The notes beneath the pieces are model-generated. The model was not told where the DNA came from, searched no databases, and saw nothing but the letters and a program-made list of their open reading frames with translations. DNA of 64,000 nucleotides, from contig NZ_PPXG01000003.1 in the NCBI RefSeq assembly GCF_002909485.1, positions 558,001 through 622,000 on the forward strand. The letters are read 5' to 3'. This DNA is from Stutzerimonas stutzeri. GTDB taxonomy: Bacteria > Pseudomonadota > Gammaproteobacteria > Pseudomonadales > Pseudomonadaceae. Positions within the stretch are counted from its first letter, which is position 1. Every line of letters starts with the position of its first letter. A program made the position numbers and the translations under genes. This document shows positions 16,492-25,257 of this stretch, piece after piece.

Positions 16492-18255
16492 TCAAGTTCC
16501 TGAGTTTCTAGTTTGGCTTCTCAGTGATTCCACAGCTTTAGTTAGCGCTGCTACATCAGGTGCTTGAGAGCCCCAGTCTTTCCAGAAGTCCCTAGTTGCA
16601 CTGTCTGGCTTGATAGTCGGTAAATCTAATTTGATGCGTGATGGTAAAAGTACTGCGTCACCAAGCATCAACGCCTCGCCTGTGTCCAGTAGGGGAAGAA
16701 TGCTGGTTAACCCAGCTAGAGAATCAGGCATCAATCGTTTGATGACGCTTTGATCCGTATCGTTTGTGAGCCGAAGCGATAGAAAGTTGTTGCACTGACT
16801 CAAAATGGTTCGACTGACATCTGAGGGGCGTTGACTGACTACAAGTAGTGAAAAACCATACTTTCGCCCCTCTTTGGCAATTCTCTCGAAAGCTCCGAGG
16901 GCTTGCCGTTGAACTGCATCAGCATCGTCGCGAACGGGTAAGTACAGATGAGCTTCGTCACACAGCAAAGTAACGGGGGTGCGCTTCTCTGCGGCCATCC
17001 AGAACTGCACGTCATACAGCAGTCGCGCTAGTGTCCCAGTTACCACTGGCAATACATCAGAAGGTACTTCTGAAAAGTCGATGATCTTGATGCCTTGACC
17101 GCCTGCCGCACCAAGGAGTCGGACGATTTGCGCTGCCAACCACCCATACGTATTTGCTACTGCAGGGGGCGTGAACATGAATCCGTAGCGGCGGTCATCA
17201 AGCTTTGCTTCCATTCTTGATATGAAACGAGTCAGCTTGTTTTCCCACTCTCCTATGATCGGTGCACCGTTCTTTCCTACACCCTTTGTAGTGTTGTCTG
17301 TGTTCAGAACGGCAAGCAGATCGTCGATAGCATAGGGTATTGGTGAGTCTACGGTGAAAGTCTTCGCCACATCGACCTGACCCTCAGTTTCAAGGGTTTT
17401 CTGCTTCAATGCACGTACATGAGACGTGAATCTTGACGCTTGATTCGGTGCGTTTTGGTCGCTGCGGTCGAGAATCATCGACAACATCTCGTCGCGATTC
17501 AGCAACCAGTAAGGTAGGAACAATGCATCGTCACTTGGGGTTGCCAAATCACCAGGCCCGGCGATGCGCAGGCGTGTCGCGAAGCCGTCGTTGGGTACAT
17601 CGGCGAGTGGGGCATATTCCCCATGCATATCAAAAACAATAATATTCGGGTACTTGAGTTGAGCTGCGCGCTCCAGAATTAGCGCCACTGCATAGCTTTT
17701 ACCTGAGCCTGTACTACCCAGAATTGCTGCATGCCGCTGAAAGAATTTGTCGCCGCTAACAATCGCTTCAGCTGTGCGGTCAGCGACAAAGACCCCCAAC
17801 TTCAAACGTTCGTTTTCAGGGTAATCCGCACCAAGGATGCCCATGAATCGTTGAAGGTTCGCACCCTCAATTACATAGCACTCTCGATCGATCTGCGGAA
17901 AGCTATCAGCTCCTCGTTTAAACGTGTTGCTCTTGACCCCGTCGACTGTCCGAAAGGTTCCAATCAGTGCGCCCCGAACCGTGTCTGTTGGTAAGGCCGT
18001 TAGAGACAGCTCTTCACCCTCAGGAGGGAGCTCGTCAGGAAGGTCATCGCTCAGCGTTCGTCTAACGCGCTCGGCAATCGCGATTAGGAATTCACGTTCA
18101 GTGCTGCCTTTAATAGCGATGAGATTACCGATGCCAATTCGTGTTAGCAGTGTGGCGTTCGAAACATCGATAGCGACCCGGCTTGTATCAACAGAAGAAA
18201 CTCGACCCAACAAGTCAGCATCAGCAAATTTCAGCGCGGCGGGAGTAGCTGTCAT
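16492..18255 (-). CDS. HerA-like hexameric ATPase/helicase
   Basis: A 587-residue HerA/FtsK-superfamily ATPase. An N-terminal beta-barrel HAS-type domain (about 1-150) is followed by the RecA-like core with Walker A GSTGSGKS (180-187), FDMHGEYAPL, Walker B VTLLCDEAHLYLP (D433-E434), and the arginine-finger/sensor region RIAKEGRKYGFSLLVVSQRPSDVS. HerA proteins paired with SIR2 form large NAD-degrading anti-phage complexes in known systems. The ATG at 18,255 overlaps the sir2 stop by 4 bp (ATGA) with CGGAGG upstream, so stoichiometric coupled expression is likely; the longer in-frame start was rejected. Confidence 0.9.
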   Translation of the reverse strand: MTATPAALKFADADLLGRVSSVDTSRVAIDVSNATLLTRIGIGNLIAIKGSTEREFLIAIAERVRRTLSDDLPDELPPEGEELSLTALPTDTVRGALIGTFRTVDGVKSNTFKRGADSFPQIDRECYVIEGANLQRFMGILGADYPENERLKLGVFVADRTAEAIVSGDKFFQRHAAILGSTGSGKSYAVALILERAAQLKYPNIIVFDMHGEYAPLADVPNDGFATRLRIAGPGDLATPSDDALFLPYWLLNRDEMLSMILDRSDQNAPNQASRFTSHVRALKQKTLETEGQVDVAKTFTVDSPIPYAIDDLLAVLNTDNTTKGVGKNGAPIIGEWENKLTRFISRMEAKLDDRRYGFMFTPPAVANTYGWLAAQIVRLLGAAGGQGIKIIDFSEVPSDVLPVVTGTLARLLYDVQFWMAAEKRTPVTLLCDEAHLYLPVRDDADAVQRQALGAFERIAKEGRKYGFSLLVVSQRPSDVSRTILSQCNNFLSLRLTNDTDQSVIKRLMPDSLAGLTSILPLLDTGEALMLGDAVLLPSRIKLDLPTIKPDSATRDFWKDWGSQAPDVAALTKAVESLRSQTRNSGT

Positions 18256-19298
18256 GGTTCTAAAACCTCCGTTACAAATAAACCTACGTCCCACATTCCG
18301 GTGTTCGGAAAGAAGAACTCCTTTTTTTCAATAATGGCAGCTGTACCTTCGATCCCATCCACTGTTGAGTATTCGAGTGTTATTACATTGGAGTGCGAGA
18401 GCGCAAGTTTTCTTGCTGTGTGCGACAACGATCGCGTGAGCATCAGCGTGGGCTTGCCACTTTTAATGCCAGGTGTCAGGTGTGTTTCAAGATGGTCATC
18501 ATTGAATCCGTAGCCAAGAATCAAGTAGCGGCCAGCACGATCAATTGCATCATTAGCCCGTGTGCGATGAAGGTCGAATGGGCTTTCATAGCCGTTTCTA
18601 AATTTATTCTGACCTGGAGTAATAATTAGTCGAGTAGCTCCCGGTAGGTCACCAGCATAGAAGACAGGACGGCCAGCCCGAACATACCAATCAAGACTTC
18701 CATGCGGTTTACAGATTAGTGCTCGTGAACGGTACTGCAGTGAAACTGTTTTTGTCCGGGGCTTTACCGTTGCCTCGCGACAGAAACTCATTCGACTCTC
18801 GCGTTCGTTTAGCTGCCCCGCAAAGCGTCCGACGAACATTGTATCTGCACCAATACCCGCCTCCTCTACAGCTATTTCGACGAGGCGATCATAATTTGTC
18901 GTTACGATTACCATGCCTGTTGCTGGTTTTATTAAGTGGGTCAGCAGTCGTGTCAACCGCAGTGCTCGAGTCCCTGCAAATACCTCAGAAACGACGGTGC
19001 GTTCCCGCTCTGATATAAGTTGGCCCGTTTCGGTCGATATCGATGCCTCAAGCAGCGGTGTGGGTGGCGCAGCTAATAACGCTGCTTCCAAGCCTTTGGC
19101 AGTTATAAGCTGCGCCGCGGCCGTCCACGCAGCAGCGTCAGCGCCGGTCAATGCATTACCAACGATGGCGAGCAGGTGATCAGCAAGCTCTCCCATACCA
19201 GGCAGGCCTTCTGCACAAGAAAGTCCTGACCCCACAATAGTGACAAGCCCATCACTTAAATGAGCCTGCAGGCGGGCCTTCACTGTATGTAGGTCCAT
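18252..19298 (-). CDS. SIR2-like NADase/deacylase domain protein
   Basis: A 348-residue protein with a SIR2-like NAD-binding fold: VGSGLSCAEGLPGMGEL (23-38) for NAD phosphate binding, TTNYDRL with the catalytic-type N135, CKPHGSLDW with the catalytic-type H199, and LILGYGFNDDHLETHL near the C-terminus. The motifs resemble bacterial defence SIR2 proteins that hydrolyse NAD rather than deacetylase sirtuins; no Cys4 zinc module is visible. The ATG at 19,298 has AAGGA six to seven bases upstream. It is translationally coupled to the herA-like gene. A SIR2-HerA abortive-infection system is the natural reading; enzymatic activity is inferred. Confidence 0.88.
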   Translation of the reverse strand: MDLHTVKARLQAHLSDGLVTIVGSGLSCAEGLPGMGELADHLLAIVGNALTGADAAAWTAAAQLITAKGLEAALLAAPPTPLLEASISTETGQLISERERTVVSEVFAGTRALRLTRLLTHLIKPATGMVIVTTNYDRLVEIAVEEAGIGADTMFVGRFAGQLNERESRMSFCREATVKPRTKTVSLQYRSRALICKPHGSLDWYVRAGRPVFYAGDLPGATRLIITPGQNKFRNGYESPFDLHRTRANDAIDRAGRYLILGYGFNDDHLETHLTPGIKSGKPTLMLTRSLSHTARKLALSHSNVITLEYSTVDGIEGTAAIIEKKEFFFPNTGMWDVGLFVTEVLEP

Positions 19299-19354
19299 TT
19301 TTTTCCTTAACCGTCTATTGCTGGCATATCGTTCCCTAAGCAATGGCCGTCCGA

Positions 19355-19366
19355 GTGATCAATCAC
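19355..19366. promoter_or_regulatory. Small palindrome upstream of the sir2-like gene
   Basis: A perfect inverted repeat GTGATCAATCAC lies 57 bp before the sir2 start in the 99-bp gap after mrr; another GTGAT word is at 19,376. It could be a repressor site. No strong promoter is evident, so read-through from mrr is also possible. Confidence 0.25.
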
Positions 19367-19397
19367 TAGCTGCAAGTGATAGGGAGACGATTTGGGT

Positions 19398-20318
19398 TCA
19401 CTCCTCATCGAAGTAATCGCTATCTAGCTTCGGTAATCTGAGCAGGCGTGATGTCACGCCGACCTCATGATCCATCATCAGGTTGACCAGTCGACTGCCA
19501 TCAACCAGCACCATGCCCTCCACTGAGCGGGTAAAATCGATGGCTTGGGCGGTGAAGCCTGAAGTGGTGATAAACACGCCACGCTTGGCCTTTTGACCTG
19601 CAAGAGCGCCATAGAAGGCCTGCAACTCTGGCCGACCAACCGTGCCTTGCCAGCGTTTGGCTTGGACGTAAACCTTTTCTAGGCCGAGCTTGTCGAGAGA
19701 GATCACTCCGTCGATACCGCCATCGCCGCTGCCGCCAACGCGCTGCAGGTCGTTGCGGCTAGCGCCGTAGCCAAGGCTGTGCAGCACATCCAGCACGATG
19801 ACTTCAAAGCGGTTGGGGCTGACTTGCAGAAGGTTATCCAGCAGGTCGGCTGCAGTCGCTTCGCGTAGTTCACGTAGAGCCTGCTCCAGTCGGTCGTCAG
19901 GGCTAACCGTGGCTGAACTGAGTGCCGGTGCAGGCTGTTCTTGCCCATCGAGGGGGATGGCGTCGGTCGGACTTTTGAGTTTGACGTCCATAAAGCCGAT
20001 GGCGAGCTGTTCGACCTTATCCGCAGTCAGAGGGGCGGGGTGCTGGACGGCATAGGTAATGCCTGCGTCGGTCAGCTTCCAATACCCACGCTTGGCACTG
20101 CTGGACAGGCCGGCTCGTTTGAGGCGGTCATGGGCCCAGCCTGCACGGTTTTTGTAGGTGGCCTGGCCGCTGGCAATAAGCTCTTGGCGCTGAGCCTCCG
20201 ACAGGTTCAGCGCATCGGCTGCGGCTTCGTGGGCGTCACGTGCTGTCGCGCCTTCGGGCGTAGCGGCCAGGTAGCGCAGGATCGGCTCAATAAACTGGTC
20301 GTAGGTAGGGACAGACAT
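19398..20318 (-). CDS. mrr: Mrr-type restriction endonuclease
   Basis: A 306-residue Mrr protein. The N-terminal winged-helix recognition domain (Mrr_N, residues about 5-95, with YKNRAGWAHDRLKRAGLSS) is joined by an acidic linker to the catalytic domain (about 160-290): RFEVIVLDVLHSLGYGA, GGSGDGGIDGVI (D203) and VYVQAKRW (Q219-x-K221), the QxK variant of PD-(D/E)XK. Mrr is a type IV enzyme cutting modified DNA. It lies 99 bp upstream of the sir2-like gene and 47 bp downstream of the LprI-like gene, all on one strand. Confidence 0.92.
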   Translation of the reverse strand: MSVPTYDQFIEPILRYLAATPEGATARDAHEAAADALNLSEAQRQELIASGQATYKNRAGWAHDRLKRAGLSSSAKRGYWKLTDAGITYAVQHPAPLTADKVEQLAIGFMDVKLKSPTDAIPLDGQEQPAPALSSATVSPDDRLEQALRELREATAADLLDNLLQVSPNRFEVIVLDVLHSLGYGASRNDLQRVGGSGDGGIDGVISLDKLGLEKVYVQAKRWQGTVGRPELQAFYGALAGQKAKRGVFITTSGFTAQAIDFTRSVEGMVLVDGSRLVNLMMDHEVGVTSRLLRLPKLDSDYFDEE

Positions 20319-20365
20319 TGCAGTTCCAGGAGCAAGGTGAATGTGTTGTTAGTGTCGATCTGGAG

Positions 20366-20767
20366 TCACAGGCTCGGCTCGACTAAGCGCTCAAGGCCAT
20401 CGGCACGTTGCTTGGTCATATCCATAAAACACGAGGCGCTGTTAATGCGGTCGATGCTGCCGCCCGTGAGGCTGCCGAGTAGGGCGCAGTCGGCATCGCG
20501 GAATTTGATCCAAAGCCGCTGCGCGTCGCGCAGTTGTGTTTGCTGGGCGGGTGTAAGCGCTTGCATGGCGGTTTTGTAGTTTTGGTTCAGACGGGCGTCT
20601 TGCTGTGCCGTCTCACTGCCCATGCAATCGAGCATATTCATCGTCACACCGCCGGACTCATCCATGCAGGCGCTGTAGGTGGTGCTGTAGCCATCATTTG
20701 CTGCCTGTGCGCCAGCGCTGAGCGTCATAACGGCAATCGTCAAAAGCCAGTTTTTGCTTGAGTGCAT
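20366..20767 (-). CDS. Secreted LprI-like (DUF1311) protein
   Basis: A 133-residue protein with a Sec signal peptide (MHSSKNWLLTIAVMTLSAG, cleavage likely after AQA) and a lysozyme-inhibitor LprI N-terminal-type domain: ACMDESGG, CMGSETAQQDARLNQNY, LRDAQRLWIKFRDADC and SASCFMDMTKQRADGL, with conserved paired Cys. Family members are periplasmic; some inhibit lysozyme. The ATG at 20,767 has AGGA upstream and gives a better signal peptide than the longer start. Why it sits between restriction-type genes is not clear. Confidence 0.8.
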   Translation of the reverse strand: MHSSKNWLLTIAVMTLSAGAQAANDGYSTTYSACMDESGGVTMNMLDCMGSETAQQDARLNQNYKTAMQALTPAQQTQLRDAQRLWIKFRDADCALLGSLTGGSIDRINSASCFMDMTKQRADGLERLVEPSL

Positions 20768-20798
20768 GATGAGCGTCCTGCGTATCAATGGATGGGCG

Positions 20799-21569
20799 TT
20801 AAAGGCTTTGCATAGTTCTGCACTTGGGAAATGCCGAGCATCCCCAAAACTGTTGCCCCGCTTTCGCCCCTGATTTCACAGTACGAATCAGCAGCGTACT
20901 ACCGCATTTCGGGCATTGCCGCTCGGCTGTCGGATCACTCCGGCGCTTGAGGTTCTGCACGTGCTCGCGGTGGGTGGCGAGGGTTGGTGCGCGGCGGCCG
21001 GTTTGCAGGGCGTGGAGCATGGCGTCGACTTCAGCCTCGCTGAATAGCGGCTGCTGGAAGGACTTGATATAGCGGATAAAGCCGATGCCCTGGGTCACGT
21101 TGGCCGGCACTTCAGTTTTGAAGCTGCTGCCGCCGACAAAAGTGATGACCGAGTGCAGGTGCTCGGGGTTAACGCCAAGGGTGGCTTCCAGTGCCTTGAG
21201 GTGCTTGTAGTTCTGCCGTAGCGGGTTCTGGAATTTGAAGGTGCGTTTGTAGAGCTTCTGCGTCCACTGCGCCTGCTTCTCGCTGCCGAAGATCCAGCCG
21301 CTCATGTTCTTCGTTTCCAGCACGAAGATGCCGTAGGGCGAGAGGAATACGTGGTCGATCTGCGTGGTGCCGTCTGGCGTGTTTAGCGTGACGTTGTGCA
21401 GGCGGCGATAGGTCTGCTTGTCCAACTGCCAATGGGCAAACAGTCGCACCAGGAGTTCGCCAATATGACCCTTGGCCCAAGGCGACTTGAGCAGGCCGAT
21501 CAGCAGCATCAGCGGGATAACCCAACCGAGCCTGCCCCAGACCTGCGCGATAATCGGAGTGAAGTCCAT
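20799..21569 (-). CDS. NERD-domain protein with C-terminal topoisomerase-type zinc finger
   Basis: A 256-residue protein. An N-terminal membrane segment (LGWVIPLMLLIGLL) is followed by a NERD nuclease-related domain (about 33-150: KGHIGELLV, TTQIDHVFLSPYGIFVLETKNMSGWIFG with the E-x-K of a PD-(D/E)XK fold) and a C4 topoisomerase-like zinc finger (CPKCGSTLLIRTVKSG to CSAFPKC). It is probably a membrane-tethered DNA-acting nuclease; substrate unknown. It is the first gene of the apparent NERD-LprI-mrr run, 31 bp before the LprI-like gene. Confidence 0.85.
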   Translation of the reverse strand: MDFTPIIAQVWGRLGWVIPLMLLIGLLKSPWAKGHIGELLVRLFAHWQLDKQTYRRLHNVTLNTPDGTTQIDHVFLSPYGIFVLETKNMSGWIFGSEKQAQWTQKLYKRTFKFQNPLRQNYKHLKALEATLGVNPEHLHSVITFVGGSSFKTEVPANVTQGIGFIRYIKSFQQPLFSEAEVDAMLHALQTGRRAPTLATHREHVQNLKRRSDPTAERQCPKCGSTLLIRTVKSGAKAGQQFWGCSAFPKCRTMQSL

Positions 21570-21681
21570 TTCCTGTCCCTGGGTAATCCTGAATTAACCG
21601 GATAGTACCGAAACTTGGCGTAATGGCACGATAGTGTCGCGCTGCTTCTGGTGCGCTGCTTCGTCGCTGGGGGACGTTTGC

Positions 21682-22803
21682 TTAGTGCTGTATTTGGTAG
21701 CGCGTGCTGCGTCCGCCTCCGGGTAGGCGGGCAAGGCAGCCCTTCTCAACAAGATTGCTCAGATGGCGCGTGGCGGTGGCCTTCGAGACCTTGGCCACGG
21801 CCTGGTATTGGGCGGCGCTGATGCCGTTTTCGAAACCTCTCTCGCCGCCATCAAGAAGACGGTTAAGCACTTTGATCTGCTCGGCAGACAAGGCCTGGCT
21901 GCGGTGATCCTGCCAGAAGCGTGCCTTGACCAGTACACAGTCGATGCGAACTAGCGCCTGCTCCAGGCTCTTGAGCAGCGTTTCGAGGAACCATTGCAGC
22001 CAGGCTGTGATATTCAGCGTGCCTTTCTGGGTGGCTTCGAGGATGTGGTAATAGCCAGCGCGGTCATCGAGGATGCTCGCTGACATCGCGTAAAAGCGGA
22101 TGGCCTGTTGTTCGCACTGAGCCAGCGCCAGGTCGGTGATGGCCCGGGTAAGGCGACCATTGCCGTCGTCGAAGGGGTGCAGGGTGACGAACCAGAAGTG
22201 CGCAATGCCGGCGCGCAGAAAGGGATCGAGGCTGGCATCGCTGCGGCTGCTTTCGAACCAGGCGAAGAAGTCGGCCAGTTGCTTTTCCAGCCCTGAGCGG
22301 GGAGGGGCTTCGAAGTGCACGGTAGGGCGGTCGAGGCGACCGGAAACCACCTGCATGGGCTCTTCGCCGCGCAGTGCTCCGATGTGTAGTGGTCTAGCCA
22401 GCATTTGGTCATCGCTGGGGAATAACCATCGGTGCCAGGTGAACAGTCGCTGCTCGTCCAGCGGCTGTTGATGCGCGCGGGTGGCATCGAGCAGCAGTTC
22501 CGCCAGGCCTTCGGAGCGTGAGGTGGTGCGGCCTTCTTCATTCAGCCCCAGGCGTCGCGCCAGTGATGAGCGCACCGAGCCAACATTCAGCTGCTCTCCC
22601 TCGATGGCTGAAGAGGTGACGATGTTCTGCAGCATGGCATCCAGATTGCTCTGCACTTCGGTGTCACTCCCCACTGCGCCGAGCATTCCTAACAAACGTC
22701 CCTGAGCCTGACCGCAAGCACGCAGTAGCGGTGCAAGCGCTTCGGCTTGCCAGCTGAAGTGTGGCCAATTGGGCTGCTGCCAGATCCAGAGGGGATCATT
22801 CAT
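21682..22803 (-). CDS. Fic-domain AMPylase-type protein with N-terminal inhibitory helix and C-terminal wHTH
   Basis: A 373-residue class II Fic protein. A DUF4172-like N-terminus carries the self-inhibitory motif S64-S-A-I-E68-G (S/T-x3-E-G/N). The active site is HPFDDGNGR (209-217) with catalytic H209. The last about 70 residues form a winged helix (FENGISAAQYQAVAKVSKATATRHLSNLVEKG), so the protein probably binds DNA. Its own upstream region holds four copies of TGAGCCGAW in two palindromes over the promoter, pointing to autorepression. Fic enzymes transfer AMP to protein hydroxyls; the target is unknown. Confidence 0.9.
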   Translation of the reverse strand: MNDPLWIWQQPNWPHFSWQAEALAPLLRACGQAQGRLLGMLGAVGSDTEVQSNLDAMLQNIVTSSAIEGEQLNVGSVRSSLARRLGLNEEGRTTSRSEGLAELLLDATRAHQQPLDEQRLFTWHRWLFPSDDQMLARPLHIGALRGEEPMQVVSGRLDRPTVHFEAPPRSGLEKQLADFFAWFESSRSDASLDPFLRAGIAHFWFVTLHPFDDGNGRLTRAITDLALAQCEQQAIRFYAMSASILDDRAGYYHILEATQKGTLNITAWLQWFLETLLKSLEQALVRIDCVLVKARFWQDHRSQALSAEQIKVLNRLLDGGERGFENGISAAQYQAVAKVSKATATRHLSNLVEKGCLARLPGGGRSTRYQIQH

Positions 22804-22819
22804 AAAGGTCGTTCGTCTG

Positions 22820-22882
22820 TGAGCCGATTAGCGAGCCTATTCGGCTCATTCCGTGAGCCGATAATGCCGGCTATTCGGCTCA
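22820..22882. promoter_or_regulatory. Two tandem palindromic operators upstream of fic, 34-bp period
   Basis: TGAGCCGATT at 22,820-22,829 and its inverse at 22,839-22,848 form palindrome one; TGAGCCGATA at 22,854-22,863 and its inverse at 22,873-22,882 form palindrome two. Both arms repeat with an exact 34-bp shift, placing the sites on nearly the same DNA face. The second palindrome lies within the candidate fic promoter and the first lies downstream of the transcription start. Confidence 0.75.
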
Positions 22883-22889
22883 CTGTCTA
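22861..22889 (-). promoter_or_regulatory. Candidate fic promoter
   Basis: On the minus strand TAGACA (22,889-22,884) and CATTAT (22,866-22,861) are spaced by 17 bases. Transcription would begin near 22,854, giving a leader of about 50 bases that contains the second operator palindrome. Motif-based. Confidence 0.45.
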
Positions 22890-23118
22890 ATGGGGCTAGC
22901 GCAGCGTTCGTGGTTCAACTGTTGATCTGGTTGCTGCGCGCGCAATGAATGGCCGAAGCAATCGAGAGGCAAGCTGGCGCGATGTTGTAAGCGCGTCGTC
23001 TCGATGGCTGAGCATCTATAGTCGACCGGTTTCTTGCGGCGACCGGCAAGGTCGTGCGCCCTGTTTATCGACGTCTAGTAACACCGGCTAACGCCGAGCC
23101 GCTTTTCCATCGCGCAAG
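22890..23118. other. Gene-free stretch between the fic promoter and the tRNA
   Basis: About 230 bp with no credible reading frame and no integrase remnant that I can recognise, although this is where the integrase of a tRNA-borne island normally lies. A short imperfect repeat (GACCGGTTTC / GACCGGCAAG) is present near 23,020-23,050. Confidence 0.5.
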
Positions 23119-23143
23119 AAAAAGCCGCGCAATGCGCGGCTTT
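23119..23143 (-). terminator. Rho-independent terminator of the tRNA gene
   Basis: Stem AAAGCCGCGC / GCGCGGCTTT with a 3-base loop, followed on the minus strand by a run of T. It lies six bases beyond the tRNA CCA end. A near-identical copy accompanies the tRNA fragment at 15.0 kb. Confidence 0.85.
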
Positions 23144-23148
23144 AAAGG

Positions 23149-23225
23149 TGGTGGGCCCACACGGACTCGAACCGTGGACCAAAGGATTATGAGTCCTCTG
23201 CTCTAACCAACTGAGCTATAGGCCC
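23149..23225 (-). tRNA. tRNA with CAU anticodon (Ile2 or elongator Met)
   Basis: A 77-base tRNA gene with encoded CCA. Acceptor stem GGGCCTA pairs with TGGGCCC, the D arm contains AGTTGGTTAGA, the anticodon stem-loop is AGGACTCATAATCCTTT with CAT anticodon, and the T arm contains TTCGAGTC. CAT anticodons are used by initiator Met, elongator Met and lysidine-modified Ile2; the GGGCC acceptor and lack of an initiator-type C1-A72 mismatch exclude initiator, but Ile2 and elongator Met cannot be separated with certainty by eye. Its 3' half is the integration target of the island to the left. Confidence 0.92.
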
Positions 23226-23301
23226 CCAGAAGGCCGGCGGATTATACCGGCGTGTAGCGGCTGCGCCAATCGAAGGTGGCTGCTTGAGCGTGATGTTGCA
23301 T

Positions 23302-23331
23302 AAAAAAGAACCCCCGGCATGCCGGGGGTTC
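23302..23331 (-). terminator. Rho-independent terminator after rpoD
   Basis: Perfect stem GAACCCCCGGCA / TGCCGGGGGTTC at 23,308-23,331 followed by six T on the minus strand, directly after the rpoD stop codon. Confidence 0.92.
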
Positions 23332-23336
23332 TGGTC

Positions 23337-25190
<1,854 letters not shown>

Positions 25191-25257
25191 ATAACCCTAT
25201 CCACTGAAGGTTCTGGCGGGCTGAAAACAAGCTGAGCATTATAGCCGAGCAAGGACC

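Larger units (their letters stand above)
15036..23194. mobile_element. tRNA-associated genomic (defence) island, integrase absent
   Basis: An 8.1-kb block between 40-bp direct repeats of the tRNA 3' half. It carries a nuclease gene, herA-like, sir2-like, mrr, LprI-like, NERD and fic genes, all on the minus strand, with base composition falling from the tRNA side to the distal side. No integrase, recombinase or conjugation gene is present, so the element appears immobilised or was mobilised in trans. Boundaries follow from the repeats; excision is not demonstrated. Confidence 0.75.

Noticed and set aside
15076..23148. CRISPR array or retron in the defence island
   Set aside because: No spaced repeats of CRISPR type, no cas genes and no reverse transcriptase were seen.
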